A DNA stretch of 54,340 bases from the NCBI GenBank assembly GCA_018062965.1, contig JAGORG010000002.1:65860-120199 (forward strand), given 5' to 3'. Made by a program: the position numbers and the translations under genes. The DNA comes from Minisyncoccota bacterium (lineage in GTDB: Bacteria > Patescibacteriota > Minisyncoccia > Phycocordibacterales > UBA5272). Shown here one piece after another: positions 1 to 7,995 of the stretch (within the stretch, counting starts at the first letter, position 1; each line of letters opens with the position of its first letter). The notes beneath the pieces were generated by a model, which was given only the letters and a program-made list of their open reading frames with translations, was not told the origin of the DNA and searched no databases.

Positions 1-68
1 ATTGGCTTGATGAGGTCTTTCATAAGAGGCAGGTATTAGATACTAGGTTATAGAAACTAGTTTATCAT

Positions 69-102
69 ACAAAAGCGGCGCCGTAGGCGCCGCTTTTGTA
101 TG
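69..102. terminator. bidirectional terminator after secA
   Basis: A GC-rich palindrome (GGCGCC arms around a short loop) is flanked by AAAA and TTTT tracts. It lies just beyond the secA stop codon on the minus strand and reads as an intrinsic terminator in both directions. Positions 1-68 to its left hold nothing I can identify. Confidence 0.85.
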
Positions 103-104
103 TA

Positions 105-2618
105 TTATTTCTTTTCAGCCATCAACTTCTGATGCTCCTCAGTATTGAGTTCGCCACATTTCTTCCACTTCTTTCCGCTTCCACATGGACACGTATCGTT
201 GCGTCCAATTTTACTAGTATCTAGAGAACCTTGTACTGCAACATGACTCTGATTTGCCTGCTGAGCTGCGATAACACTGTCGATGTTTTCGATAAAGAGC
301 GATAGATCGTGTATCATAGTACCTTCCATACTCTTGAACATACGAAGTCCTTCTTTTTTGTATTCAACAAGTGGATCACGCTGACCGTATGCACGGAGAT
401 TCACACTGTTACGCATATGCTCCATCTGATCCAAATGATCCATCCATAGCATGTCGATAACTTGTAGTGTCATAGCAGATACAATCGCACGAAATGCTTC
501 TTCGCTATACTTTTCTTTCTTTTCTTTGATGAGATCGGCGAGTTCTGGTTTGACAGCAATCAAGCTATCCATGAGTTCGTTGAAATATGCTTCGTCTTTA
601 AACAAAATCTTGCGACGCTTTTCATAAATACTCTTTCGCTGATGGTTAAGCACATCGTCATACTGAAGTGTGTGCTTGCGCGCATCAAAGTGGAATCCTT
701 CGATTTTTTCCTGTGCACCTTCGAGTGCTTTTGATACAAGCTTTGAGTCGATAGCTTCGTCTTCTGGAATACCAAAACGTCCCATCATTGACTTGATACT
801 ATTTGATCCGAACACACGCATCAAATCATCTTCAAGTGATACATAAAACTGCGTCTCTCCAACATCCCCCTGACGCCCTGATCGTCCACGCAACTGATTG
901 TCGATACGACGAGCTTCGTGGCGTTCTGTACCGATAACAAAGAGACCGCCGGCTGCGAGCACTGCTTCTTTTTCTGCCTCTGTTGCAAGAGGACCACCCA
1001 ATTTGATATCCACTCCACGACCCGCCATGTTGGTAGCGATAGTCACAGCACCAGGTTTACCTGCTTCTGCGATGATTTCACCTTCTTTTTCGTGATTCTT
1101 TGCGTTCAAAACAGCATGTGTAATACCTTCACGTTCAAGATACTTTGAAAGGACTTCGTTCTTTTCGATAGAAATAGTACCAATGAGAACTGGTTGACCC
1201 TTTTCGTTGAGTTCTTTTATCTTCTTGGTAAGGGCTTTCCACTTTCCTTTTTCTGTCTGGAAAATCTGATCGTTGTGGTCGAGACGACGAATCTGATTGT
1301 GTGTAGGAACTGGTGTAACTACAAGACCGTATACTTTATAAAATTCTTCTTTTGACGTTTCTGCGGTTCCTGTCATCCCTCCGAGCTTTTCATAAAAACG
1401 GAAGTAGTTTTGGAATGTGATAGATGCAAGTGTACGAGACTCCTGTTCGATCTTTACCCCTTCTTTTGCTTCAACTGCTTGGTGAAGCCCATCTGACCAA
1501 CGACGTCCTGGCTGCATACGCCCCGTGAATTCATCAACGATGATGACTTCACCATCGCGCACTACGTATTCTCGTTCTTGCAAAAAGAGTGCCTTTGCTC
1601 GCACGGCAGTTTCGAGGTGGTGCACTTGCTGCATACCAGCTACTGAATAGATGTTTGAAACACCGAGGAGTTCTTCTGCACGACTGATACCTTCTTCAGT
1701 GAGACCGATAGCTCGCTGCTTTTCATCTACTGTGTAGTGCTCACCTTCGTTTAGTTTGCTCGCAACAGCAGCAAATGTTTTATACATCTCACTCGACTCC
1801 TGAGCAGGAGAAGAAATAATGAGCGGTGTACGAGATTCATCGATCAAAATAGAGTCGATTTCGTCGACGATTGCATAGTGGTGCCCACGCTGCACAAGAG
1901 CATCCGGTGAATAGCCGATATTGTCACGAAGGTAGTCAAAACCAAACTCGTTGTTTGTACCGTAGGTGATATCTGCCTTGTAGGCCTCTTGGCGAGTTGT
2001 AGATTTGAGGAAATCATATACAACTTTGTATGATCCAACATCATCACGTTCGCGATCCTCTTCTGCTTGCACCTTTGCAGAAGCATCATACATATATGAG
2101 CTCTGGTGATTGATAACAGATACTGTTAGACCGAGCGCATCATATACCTGCCCCATCCATACCGCGTCACGACGAGAGAGATAGTCGTTTACTGTTACGA
2201 TGTGCACACCACGCCCACTGAGCGCATTTAGATACGCAGGAAGTGTAGCCACGAGTGTCTTTCCTTCTCCTGTACGCATTTCTGCAATATGCCCACGATG
2301 CAACAGCATACCTCCGATAACCTGCACACGGTAGTGCATCATACGAAGCGTACGGCGAGCAGATTCTCGAACGAGCGCAAACGCATGTGGAAGCACCGCA
2401 TCGAGTACTTTCTTTTCTGTTTGTTTGAGAGCTTCTCCAGTTAGTCCTTCGAGATCTTTTTGTACCTGAGCCTTGAGTGCAAGACTTCGCTCTTTGAGCG
2501 CTTCATCGCTTAGGGTTTTAAGTTCTTCTTCAAACAAAAACACCTGATCTGCAACAGGTTGTAGCTTTTTGACGAGAGATTCCGCCTCAGACGGAAAAAT
2601 CTTGGAAAGTAGTGACAT
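105..2618 (-). CDS. secA: preprotein translocase ATPase SecA
   Basis: This is the motor ATPase that pushes unfolded preproteins through SecYEG at the inner face of the membrane. The protein is about 837 residues, normal for a compact SecA. Visible landmarks are the Walker A run MRTGEGKTLVATLPAYL, the DEAD-like IVDEIDSILIDE, the motif-VI-like QLRGRSGRQGD, and a C-terminal SEC-C zinc tail CPCGSGKKWKKCG. In this tail the fourth zinc ligand (normally His or Cys after the last Cys) is Gly. I start at the ATG at 2618 rather than an in-frame TTG nine bases upstream, because a TGATATAAT extended -10 ends right before it, leaving almost no leader. Family and function are certain. Confidence 0.97.
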   Translation of the reverse strand: MSLLSKIFPSEAESLVKKLQPVADQVFLFEEELKTLSDEALKERSLALKAQVQKDLEGLTGEALKQTEKKVLDAVLPHAFALVRESARRTLRMMHYRVQVIGGMLLHRGHIAEMRTGEGKTLVATLPAYLNALSGRGVHIVTVNDYLSRRDAVWMGQVYDALGLTVSVINHQSSYMYDASAKVQAEEDRERDDVGSYKVVYDFLKSTTRQEAYKADITYGTNNEFGFDYLRDNIGYSPDALVQRGHHYAIVDEIDSILIDESRTPLIISSPAQESSEMYKTFAAVASKLNEGEHYTVDEKQRAIGLTEEGISRAEELLGVSNIYSVAGMQQVHHLETAVRAKALFLQEREYVVRDGEVIIVDEFTGRMQPGRRWSDGLHQAVEAKEGVKIEQESRTLASITFQNYFRFYEKLGGMTGTAETSKEEFYKVYGLVVTPVPTHNQIRRLDHNDQIFQTEKGKWKALTKKIKELNEKGQPVLIGTISIEKNEVLSKYLEREGITHAVLNAKNHEKEGEIIAEAGKPGAVTIATNMAGRGVDIKLGGPLATEAEKEAVLAAGGLFVIGTERHEARRIDNQLRGRSGRQGDVGETQFYVSLEDDLMRVFGSNSIKSMMGRFGIPEDEAIDSKLVSKALEGAQEKIEGFHFDARKHTLQYDDVLNHQRKSIYEKRRKILFKDEAYFNELMDSLIAVKPELADLIKEKKEKYSEEAFRAIVSAMTLQVIDMLWMDHLDQMEHMRNSVNLRAYGQRDPLVEYKKEGLRMFKSMEGTMIHDLSLFIENIDSVIAAQQANQSHVAVQGSLDTSKIGRNDTCPCGSGKKWKKCGELNTEEHQKLMAEKK

Positions 2619-2626
2619 AATAACCA

Positions 2627-2635
2627 ATTATATCA
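2627..2635 (-). promoter_or_regulatory. secA extended -10 promoter
   Basis: TATAAT at 2627-2632 is preceded by TG one base upstream, the extended -10 form. The predicted transcription start is about 2620, so the mRNA would have essentially no 5' UTR. No good -35 is visible. The same TGATATAAT string precedes murJ and pheS. Confidence 0.6.
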
Positions 2636-2658
2636 TAAAAACACGGCTTTTGTATAAA

Positions 2659-2688
2659 AAAAAGAAACCCCGACCTTTCGGCGGGGGC
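2659..2688 (-). terminator. intrinsic terminator of the 23-residue peptide transcript
   Basis: On the minus strand a C-rich/G-rich stem closed by a GAAA-type loop is followed by TTTCTTTTTTTT. It ends the roughly 240-base transcript that starts near 2903 and insulates it from secA. Confidence 0.85.
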
Positions 2689-2760
2689 TTGGGATTCTTG
2701 CTGATTACAGCTTTACTTCTGTAAGAAATCCCGATTGTTCTCTAAGCGCAGGTATGGCGC

Positions 2761-2832
2761 TCAGTTAGTGGCGCGGCCGGTTTTGTGGGCGAAGCCCAGA
2801 ACCGAGGCGGGGGGAGCGTTGATGTTGGCCAC
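2761..2832 (-). CDS. 23-residue SD-led small protein, unknown function
   Basis: A GTG start at 2832 lies six bases after a perfect AAGGAG Shine-Dalgarno and opens a 23-codon frame (MANINAPPASVLGFAHKTG...) ending in TGA. It has its own promoter at 2911-2939 and its own terminator at 2659-2688, which is strong evidence for a real expression unit despite the tiny size. The same frame is open up to an ATG at 2895, giving a possible 44-residue form with a weaker AGGTG motif upstream; the consensus SD favours the short form. No membrane segment or cysteines are present. The block is clearly more GC-rich than its neighbours. I recognise no family; a structured ncRNA carrying a leader peptide is the alternative. 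Confidence 0.6.
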   Translation of the reverse strand: MANINAPPASVLGFAHKTGRATN

Positions 2833-2910
2833 GGAAATCTCCTTGCTGATTAGGAAACACAGGTGGGCACAGTGTAGCTTTTGCAAACTCACCATGAACA
2901 CCTATCGTTA

Positions 2911-2939
2911 ATACTACATCCACAGGTGCAAAAAGTAAA
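2911..2939 (-). promoter_or_regulatory. sigma70-type promoter for the small-protein transcript
   Basis: TTTACT at 2934-2939 and TAGTAT at 2911-2916 are separated by 17 bases; the start is predicted near 2903, giving a leader of about 70 bases. The same TTTACT-17-TAGTAT combination occurs before lepA. Confidence 0.7.
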
Positions 2940-3911
2940 CTAGTTGTTCACACTCTCCCAATAGGAAACATTTGCCATGTGCATCTGCAAAACCTCGTCA
3001 TGCTCACTCATTTTTTCACCTCTCTTTGCTGTGGCCCACGCTATCCATACAAGGTCAGAAACGGCTCGTTCATATGCTCTAGCAGCGTATAAAGTATCCA
3101 TGTGAGGAATAGTTACCCGTTGTTTCCAAAGCTCTTGAACCTTGTTACGAAACTTTTCCTTTTCCATTCCAAAAATAGAGGCAAATCGCTCACCAAATAA
3201 TACAACCATAAACATAGGGTCACCAAGACTTACTTTCTGCCAATCGATAAATACAGCTTTATCTTCTGATGTTTGAAAAATAATATTCCCTGGATGTACG
3301 TCATTATAGATAAATGTTTGTGGAATATCTTTAAGGAGGGCATCATTTTTGATGAGGATAATCTTTGCCGTTTCAGCTATTGAATCTAGCCTTTCAGCCA
3401 GCACTGGAGAGACATTTCGTACAACATCTATTCTCTCTTTCCATACAGGAAAACTGACTTCATAACTTGGGTAACGAAACACAAATGAAAAATCATTCTC
3501 TGTTATTGAAACTGAACTCACCTTGCCCAGTAACTCAAGACACACTGAAATGTATTCCTCTGGAAATACACGCGAAGATGCGACATCGCCTTCTACATAA
3601 CTCTCTAGTAGTACCGGCTTACCAAAAATATCCGTATCAAATGCAATAGCACGCGGTGCAACGTCGTATTCTTTAAGTAACTGCAATATCTTGTACTCAG
3701 ATTCCAGATGTGTATGATTAAGCGCACCGGATTCCTTAACTATACGAAGCACATATTTTCCTATATCGGCTTCTATAAGGTAATTATCGTGACTACTACT
3801 TCCACCACCATCTAAAAGACTTACATGTCTTAGCACTCCTAGGTTCTCTTGGACAAGTAATGCCGCAATAGATTCATTAAGAGTATTTCCAGTAAGTGTT
3901 ATGTTTTCCAT
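2940..3911 (-). CDS. APH/choline-kinase-family phosphotransferase
   Basis: This 323-residue cytoplasmic protein has the aminoglycoside phosphotransferase fold. A glycine-rich loop (LLDGGGSSSHDNYLIEA) and the ATP-lysine strand KYVLRIVK form the N lobe. The Brenner-type catalytic loop reads YNDVHPGNIIF and is followed by the metal-binding FIDWQKVSLGDP. The usual HGD of the catalytic loop is YND, keeping the Asp-x-x-x-x-Asn spacing. Likely substrates are a small hydroxylated metabolite (choline, sugar, homoserine or nucleoside); the sequence does not decide, and a drug-resistance role should not be assumed. A TATACT box lies a few bases before the ATG, so the mRNA is near-leaderless. Confidence 0.75.
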   Translation of the reverse strand: MENITLTGNTLNESIAALLVQENLGVLRHVSLLDGGGSSSHDNYLIEADIGKYVLRIVKESGALNHTHLESEYKILQLLKEYDVAPRAIAFDTDIFGKPVLLESYVEGDVASSRVFPEEYISVCLELLGKVSSVSITENDFSFVFRYPSYEVSFPVWKERIDVVRNVSPVLAERLDSIAETAKIILIKNDALLKDIPQTFIYNDVHPGNIIFQTSEDKAVFIDWQKVSLGDPMFMVVLFGERFASIFGMEKEKFRNKVQELWKQRVTIPHMDTLYAARAYERAVSDLVWIAWATAKRGEKMSEHDEVLQMHMANVSYWESVNN

Positions 3912-3936
3912 CTAGTAAGTATACAACCCTACAATA

Positions 3937-4085
3937 TTTTATTCTAAAACTGCTTCAGGTACGCGAAGCTTAGAGATTTTATGAGGAAGACGTAGCTATA
4001 TCTACGATGACCGAGTAAAATTTCGTAGCTGAATCAACAGATTCATATCTTGGATAAAAAGTAGATGAAGCAGTTTTAGAATAAA
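3937..4085. repeat. 149-bp element bounded by 21-bp perfect inverted repeats
   Basis: Positions 3937-3957 are the exact reverse complement of 4065-4085. The 107-base interior holds further self-complementary segments, with a central GTAG-CTATAT-CTAC-like palindrome flanked by GAGGAAGAC and GACCGAG. It has no ORF and no T-run, and a separate terminator follows at 4092-4121, so it is not simply a terminator. The intergenic element at 49027-49149 has the same plan. A REP/MITE-like dispersed hairpin is my best guess. Confidence 0.6.
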
Positions 4086-4091
4086 AAAAAC

Positions 4092-4121
4092 AAAAAACAT
4101 CCGTGGGAGCGGATGTTTTTT
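4092..4121. terminator. terminator of the Lys-repeat protein gene
   Basis: AAAAAACATCCG and its reverse complement flank a 6-base loop. On the minus strand the hairpin is followed by a long T-rich tract. It sits just after the stop codon of the gene at 4140-4250. Confidence 0.85.
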
Positions 4122-4139
4122 GAGAATCGCAAGCGATGA

Positions 4140-4250
4140 CTATGCACGCTTTGCTGACTTCTTCTTTGCAACTTTCTTAGTAGCCTTCTTTGCAGTCTTC
4201 TTAACTGCCTTCTTTGCTACTTTCTTTGCTGCTTTCTTCTTTGCTGCCAT
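4140..4250 (-). CDS. histone H1-tail-like lysine/alanine-repeat protein (36 residues)
   Basis: The ATG at 4250 opens a 36-codon frame that is almost entirely an (A/V/T)-(A/V/T)-K-K tetrapeptide repeat, beginning MAAKKKAAKKVAKKAVKK and ending KSAKRA. About half the residues are Lys or Arg and none are acidic or aromatic, so a nucleic-acid-binding, intrinsically disordered polypeptide is expected. It resembles the C-terminal tails of eukaryotic H1 and of chlamydial Hc1/Hc2, and AlgP/HU-tail repeats. The next gene upstream on the same strand is a SET-domain lysine methyltransferase, and such a tail is a plausible substrate (inference). A TAAAAT box six bases before the ATG suggests a leaderless mRNA. 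A well-formed terminator follows. Confidence 0.85.
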   Translation of the reverse strand: MAAKKKAAKKVAKKAVKKTAKKATKKVAKKKSAKRA

Positions 4251-4389
4251 AGTATTATTTTAGGTTATGCAAAATGCTTAGAGAGTGCGTGTAATATTTT
4301 GATCGCGACCACGATCATCTCTCTACTACTAAGTATGTCACTCATACATATACATACAAGCGAAATGAAATATATTTCTGTGGATAACT

Positions 4390-4425
4390 CACATGAAAAT
4401 ATTTTGTATAAAATATTTTCATGTG
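4390..4425. repeat. 16-bp perfect inverted repeat with a 4-base loop
   Basis: CACATGAAAATATTTT, loop GTAT, then its exact reverse complement. No T-run follows on either strand, so this is not an ordinary terminator. It lies upstream of the Lys-repeat protein gene on the minus strand and may be an operator, a cruciform or an RNA structure. Confidence 0.6.
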
Positions 4426-4507
4426 CATCACTTTTGCATATGCGAAGCTGTTGCAAAAACAGCAAAAATAATGACATACAAACAACGTATACAGCACAAG
4501 CTAAAAA

Positions 4508-4540
4508 AAGAAATACGATGCGTAATGCATCGTATTTCTT
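4508..4540. terminator. terminator of the SET-domain gene
   Basis: AAGAAATACGATGC and its reverse complement flank GTAAT; on the minus strand a run of Ts follows. It is located about 33 bases after the SET gene stop. Confidence 0.8.
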
Positions 4541-4572
4541 GTATATTTATTTATATTCTTTTTCTCCACTAA

Positions 4573-5133
4573 CTACTTTTCTACTACCGCAGGTGCTGCT
4601 GCTCCATAACTGTGTTTTTTTGCTACACATCGACATCCATAAGGTGCAATGTACTCTTTTACAAATTCTTCACCGTAGTCATATACAATCTCTTCACCTT
4701 CTTTGATATTCTTTATCGCACTAATAAACACTCTTCCTTTCTTGATATCGCTCTCAGCGTTTGCTGCTTCTTCGCATGCATGATTGCAATAGCGTGCGAT
4801 GTTCCATCTTACTTGTCCGTTGATAGTTTTGTTGCGATTAACTTCAAAGAGATACTGATTGGTTGTAATCTTCTCTGCTTCTTCCTTATTCAAAATTTCA
4901 CCAATGTATTCGATAATCATTTCCCCTTTCTTGATATCCTCTCCTGCAAAGAGTCCAAGCCCTGCGAGACCTCGTTTTACCTTGACCAGCTTAAAGTGAT
5001 GGTCTGGGAGAGATTTTGTATTTGGAGAAACCTTTGCACCGAGCGCCGCAACCTTCTTCGAACCCTTCTTCAAAACCTTTGACTGTTTATCTAGTTTTTT
5101 TACTGTAGTTTTCTTTTCTTTCTGTGTAGACAT
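4573..5133 (-). CDS. SET-domain protein lysine methyltransferase
   Basis: The 186-residue protein transfers a methyl group from S-adenosylmethionine to lysine side chains. A Lys-rich N-terminal tail (about 40 residues) precedes the SET core: LAGLGLFAGEDIKKGEMIIEY (SET-I), RYCNHACEEAAN (the SAM/knot motif, normally NHSC), and GEEIVYDYGEEF with the catalytic Tyr. A post-SET-like CRC follows near the C terminus. SET proteins are best known as eukaryotic histone methyltransferases; chlamydiae encode one reported to act on their histone-like proteins. The gene lies upstream of and co-directional with the 36-residue lysine-repeat protein, though a terminator separates them. I start at 5133 because the TATATA box at about 5152-5157 overlaps the region just before the earlier ATG at 5148. 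Confidence 0.9.
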   Translation of the reverse strand: MSTQKEKKTTVKKLDKQSKVLKKGSKKVAALGAKVSPNTKSLPDHHFKLVKVKRGLAGLGLFAGEDIKKGEMIIEYIGEILNKEEAEKITTNQYLFEVNRNKTINGQVRWNIARYCNHACEEAANAESDIKKGRVFISAIKNIKEGEEIVYDYGEEFVKEYIAPYGCRCVAKKHSYGAAAPAVVEK

Positions 5134-5198
5134 AATGTACCGAAGCATACTATATATAGATAGAGTCGAGCAAGAAAAAATGGTAGGATACTGTATAT

Positions 5199-7340
5199 AT
5201 GAAACACGTCCCTCCGCAACTTACTAAACCATTTAATGCAGAAGCCGTAGAAGCATCTCTCTACGAGATGTGGGAGAAAAGTGGATACTTTAATCCAGAT
5301 AATCTCACATCTGCAACAAAAGACCCGTATACGATAACTCTCCCTCCACCAAACGTCACTGGGACACTTCACACTGGGCACGCAATCATGCTTGCCATCC
5401 AAGATACCCTCATACGATTCAAGCGCATGCAAGGACATAAAGCACTTTGGCTTCCAGGGACAGACCACGCAGCGATTGCTACACAATCTGTTGTAGAAAA
5501 GAAGCTCCTCAAAGAACAAGGTAAATCTCGTCACGATCTCGGACGAGAAGAATTCTTGAAGCAGGTAAACGAATTCGCACTCGACAGTCAATCAACTATC
5601 CTCTCGCAGTGCCGTTCAATGGGAGCATCTCTTGATTGGTCACGTCTTGCTTTTACAATAGACGATAAGCGCAATCTGGCAGTTCGTACAATGTTCACAA
5701 AAATGTACAACGATGGACTCATCTATCGTGGACTACGCATCGTAAACTGGGACCCAAAAGGTCAGACTACTATTTCAGATGACGAAACAGTAGCTGAGGA
5801 ACGCAAAGGTGTTTTGTATACATTTAAATACAGTGCAGACTTCCCTATCGCGATTTCTTCAACACGCCCAGAAACAAAAGTAGGCGACGTAGCAGTTGCG
5901 GTGCACCCTGATGATGAACGATACAAGGAGTATGTCGGCAAAGAATACACTATGACATTTGCTGGATGCCCTATCACTATCAAAGTGGTCGCAGATGCAG
6001 CGGTTGAAAAAGACTTTGGTACTGGAGCACTCGGCGTAACCCCAGCTCACAGCCAGATCGACTGGGAAATAAAAGAACGGCACGATCTCCCTGTGCGACA
6101 GGTTATCAATGAATACGCAAAGATGACAGGACTCGCAAACGAAGAGCTCAACGGCAAAAAAGTCACTGAAGCTCGTGAATACGTAGTGAATTGGCTTCGT
6201 GAAAATAATCTACTCATAAGCGAAGAAGAGGTAACTCAAAATATCCCAACAGCAGAACGCACAGGAGGTGTCATCGAACCATTACCAAAACTACAGTGGT
6301 GGATTGCTGTTAATAAACCATTCACCCACTTTGGAAAAGAAACAACCCTTAAAGCACTCATGCGTGAAGCTGTAGAGAGTAAAGCGACAGCTATCATCCC
6401 TGATAGGTTTGAAAAGATATATTTTCATTGGATAGAAAACTTGCGTGACTGGTGTATCTCTCGCCAAATCTGGTACGGACATCGTATACCTGTATGGTAT
6501 AGAGGTTCTGAAACCTATTGCGGCGTTACTGCACCAGAAGGTGACGGATGGGCACAAGACGAAGACACACTCGATACATGGTTCTCATCAGGTATGTGGA
6601 CATTCTCTACACTTGGTTGGCCAGAACAAACACCTGATCTACAGACATATCACCCAACAAGCCTTCTTGAGACAGGACATGACATCCTCTTCTTTTGGGT
6701 TGCGCGCATGATTTTGTTTTCAACATACGCACTAAACGAAGTGCCATTTAAACACACCTACCTGCACGGTCTCATACGCGATACACAAGGACGCAAGATG
6801 AGTAAGTCCCTTGGAAATGTTCTTGACCCACGAGACTTGTCTGTGAAATATGGTACGGACGCTTTGCGTATGGCGTTACTAGTGGGAAACGGTCCGGGAA
6901 ACGATTTGAAACTAGGGGAAGATAAAATAAAAGCGTACAAGCTTTTCTCAAACAAGATTTGGAACGCAACTCGATTTGTTCTCGAAAAAACAACTGATAG
7001 TGAAGCTTCTGTTCCGTTTACCCAGGAAGACCAAGCACTCTATGACGCATGGCTCACAGTAAAAGCTGATATCACATCTGATCTTGAAAACTATCGCCTA
7101 CATCTTGCTTCAGAAAAGATGTACGACTACTTCTGGAAAACGTTTTGTGACCAAATAATCGAGACACACAAAGTACGCATCGCAGATAACAACAACAAGG
7201 CAAGTGCTCAGACGCTATTGCTCACCCTTCTTCGTGAACAAATCATTGTATTGCATCCATTCATGCCATTCCTCACAGAAGAAATCTGGAAGTATATTAA
7301 AAAAGAAGATGACAGCTTGCTCATAGTTACCGCGTGGTAA
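5199..7340 (+). CDS. valS: valyl-tRNA synthetase
   Basis: The class I synthetase charges tRNA-Val. The HIGH-type motif appears as PPPNVTGTLHTGHA and the KMSKS loop as GRKMSKSLGN; a CP1 editing domain lies between them (STRPETKVGDVAVAVHPDD). The protein is 713 residues, well short of the usual 850-950: the C-terminal tRNA-binding coiled coil is absent, and it ends soon after the anticodon-binding helical domain. A GATACT box lies seven bases before the ATG, so the mRNA is probably leaderless. Divergent from the SET gene, with only about 65 bases between the starts. Confidence 0.96.
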   Translation: MKHVPPQLTKPFNAEAVEASLYEMWEKSGYFNPDNLTSATKDPYTITLPPPNVTGTLHTGHAIMLAIQDTLIRFKRMQGHKALWLPGTDHAAIATQSVVEKKLLKEQGKSRHDLGREEFLKQVNEFALDSQSTILSQCRSMGASLDWSRLAFTIDDKRNLAVRTMFTKMYNDGLIYRGLRIVNWDPKGQTTISDDETVAEERKGVLYTFKYSADFPIAISSTRPETKVGDVAVAVHPDDERYKEYVGKEYTMTFAGCPITIKVVADAAVEKDFGTGALGVTPAHSQIDWEIKERHDLPVRQVINEYAKMTGLANEELNGKKVTEAREYVVNWLRENNLLISEEEVTQNIPTAERTGGVIEPLPKLQWWIAVNKPFTHFGKETTLKALMREAVESKATAIIPDRFEKIYFHWIENLRDWCISRQIWYGHRIPVWYRGSETYCGVTAPEGDGWAQDEDTLDTWFSSGMWTFSTLGWPEQTPDLQTYHPTSLLETGHDILFFWVARMILFSTYALNEVPFKHTYLHGLIRDTQGRKMSKSLGNVLDPRDLSVKYGTDALRMALLVGNGPGNDLKLGEDKIKAYKLFSNKIWNATRFVLEKTTDSEASVPFTQEDQALYDAWLTVKADITSDLENYRLHLASEKMYDYFWKTFCDQIIETHKVRIADNNNKASAQTLLLTLLREQIIVLHPFMPFLTEEIWKYIKKEDDSLLIVTAW

Positions 7341-7376
7341 ACATCTAGAACTGTTGATAAGTCTCACATTAGGCTC

Positions 7377-7404
7377 TTGATTAGGGATATACTCTTTGTA
7401 TACA
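7377..7404 (+). promoter_or_regulatory. hsp20 promoter
   Basis: TTGATT at 7377-7382 and TATACA at 7399-7404 with a 16-base spacer. The predicted start lies about 13 bases before the hsp20 ATG. No CIRCE or other heat-shock operator was seen. Confidence 0.55.
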
Positions 7405-7423
7405 CCTCTAACCAATTTTTATT

Positions 7424-7954
7424 ATGCTTAAAGAAAAGAAATCATTCTTTGAACGACTAGCTGGATCTATCAGCGTTGACGACGAAGAACCAATCGATGA
7501 CTTCATGCCTATGGAGGATGAAGAAGAAGCGCAAGTGCCTATCAAGCACGTTGGAAAGAAAGACATGCCTGCACCACGCGCTCGCGCACATGTTGTACAT
7601 GACGATGAAGAAATGGACATGGAAGAAGGAGAACTTTCTGTAGACGTCTACCAGACTGGAGCAGAAATCATCATCGAAGCCATGGTTGCCGGTGTAAAAC
7701 CAGAAGACCTCCACCTCTCTATCACTCGCGACATGGTAACCATCAAAGGACGACGTGATGGAAACACTCAGGTAACACATGACGACTACTTCTACAAAGA
7801 ACTCTACTGGGGATCGTTCACACGAACAATCCTACTCCCACACGAGGTAGAAATCGAAGAAGCAGAAGCTGTTGAAAAGCACGGACTCCTCATCATCCGC
7901 CTACCAAAGGTAGACAAGGCAAGGCAGACAAAGTTGAAAGTAAAGTCAATCTAA
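7424..7954 (+). CDS. Hsp20/alpha-crystallin small heat-shock protein
   Basis: A 176-residue ATP-independent holdase chaperone. An unusually long acidic N-terminal arm (about 70 residues rich in Asp, Glu and Met) precedes the alpha-crystallin domain, which starts at GELSVDVYQTGAEIIIEAMVAG and contains VKPEDLHLSITRDMVTIKG and LLPHEVEIEEAEA. The end, LIIRLPKVDKARQTKLKVKSI, carries the terminal strand; a clear I-x-I anchor is weak (VKSI). It is a single-gene unit with its own promoter and a convergent terminator shared with the HxlR gene. Confidence 0.93.
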   Translation: MLKEKKSFFERLAGSISVDDEEPIDDFMPMEDEEEAQVPIKHVGKKDMPAPRARAHVVHDDEEMDMEEGELSVDVYQTGAEIIIEAMVAGVKPEDLHLSITRDMVTIKGRRDGNTQVTHDDYFYKELYWGSFTRTILLPHEVEIEEAEAVEKHGLLIIRLPKVDKARQTKLKVKSI

Positions 7955-7995
7955 CAATATAAAACCAGTCTTAGTGACTGGTTTTATATTGTTAG
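7951..7995. terminator. 20-bp bidirectional terminator between hsp20 and the HxlR gene
   Basis: CTAACAATATAAAACCAGTC at 7951-7970 is perfectly complementary to 7976-7995 across a 5-base loop. The hairpin covers the stop codons of both convergent genes. Confidence 0.85.

Larger units (their letters stand above)
4251..4572. other. 322-base AT-rich gap between the SET gene and the Lys-repeat gene
   Basis: There is no convincing gene here. It holds the SET-gene terminator (4508-4540), a 16-bp inverted repeat (4390-4425), a small hairpin near 4443-4460, and the promoter-proximal region of the Lys-repeat gene. Confidence 0.6.

Noticed and set aside
4299-5082. Plus-strand frames opposite the SET gene
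   Set aside because: Shadow frames of the conserved SET protein with low-complexity Phe/Ser/Leu composition typical of antisense translation.
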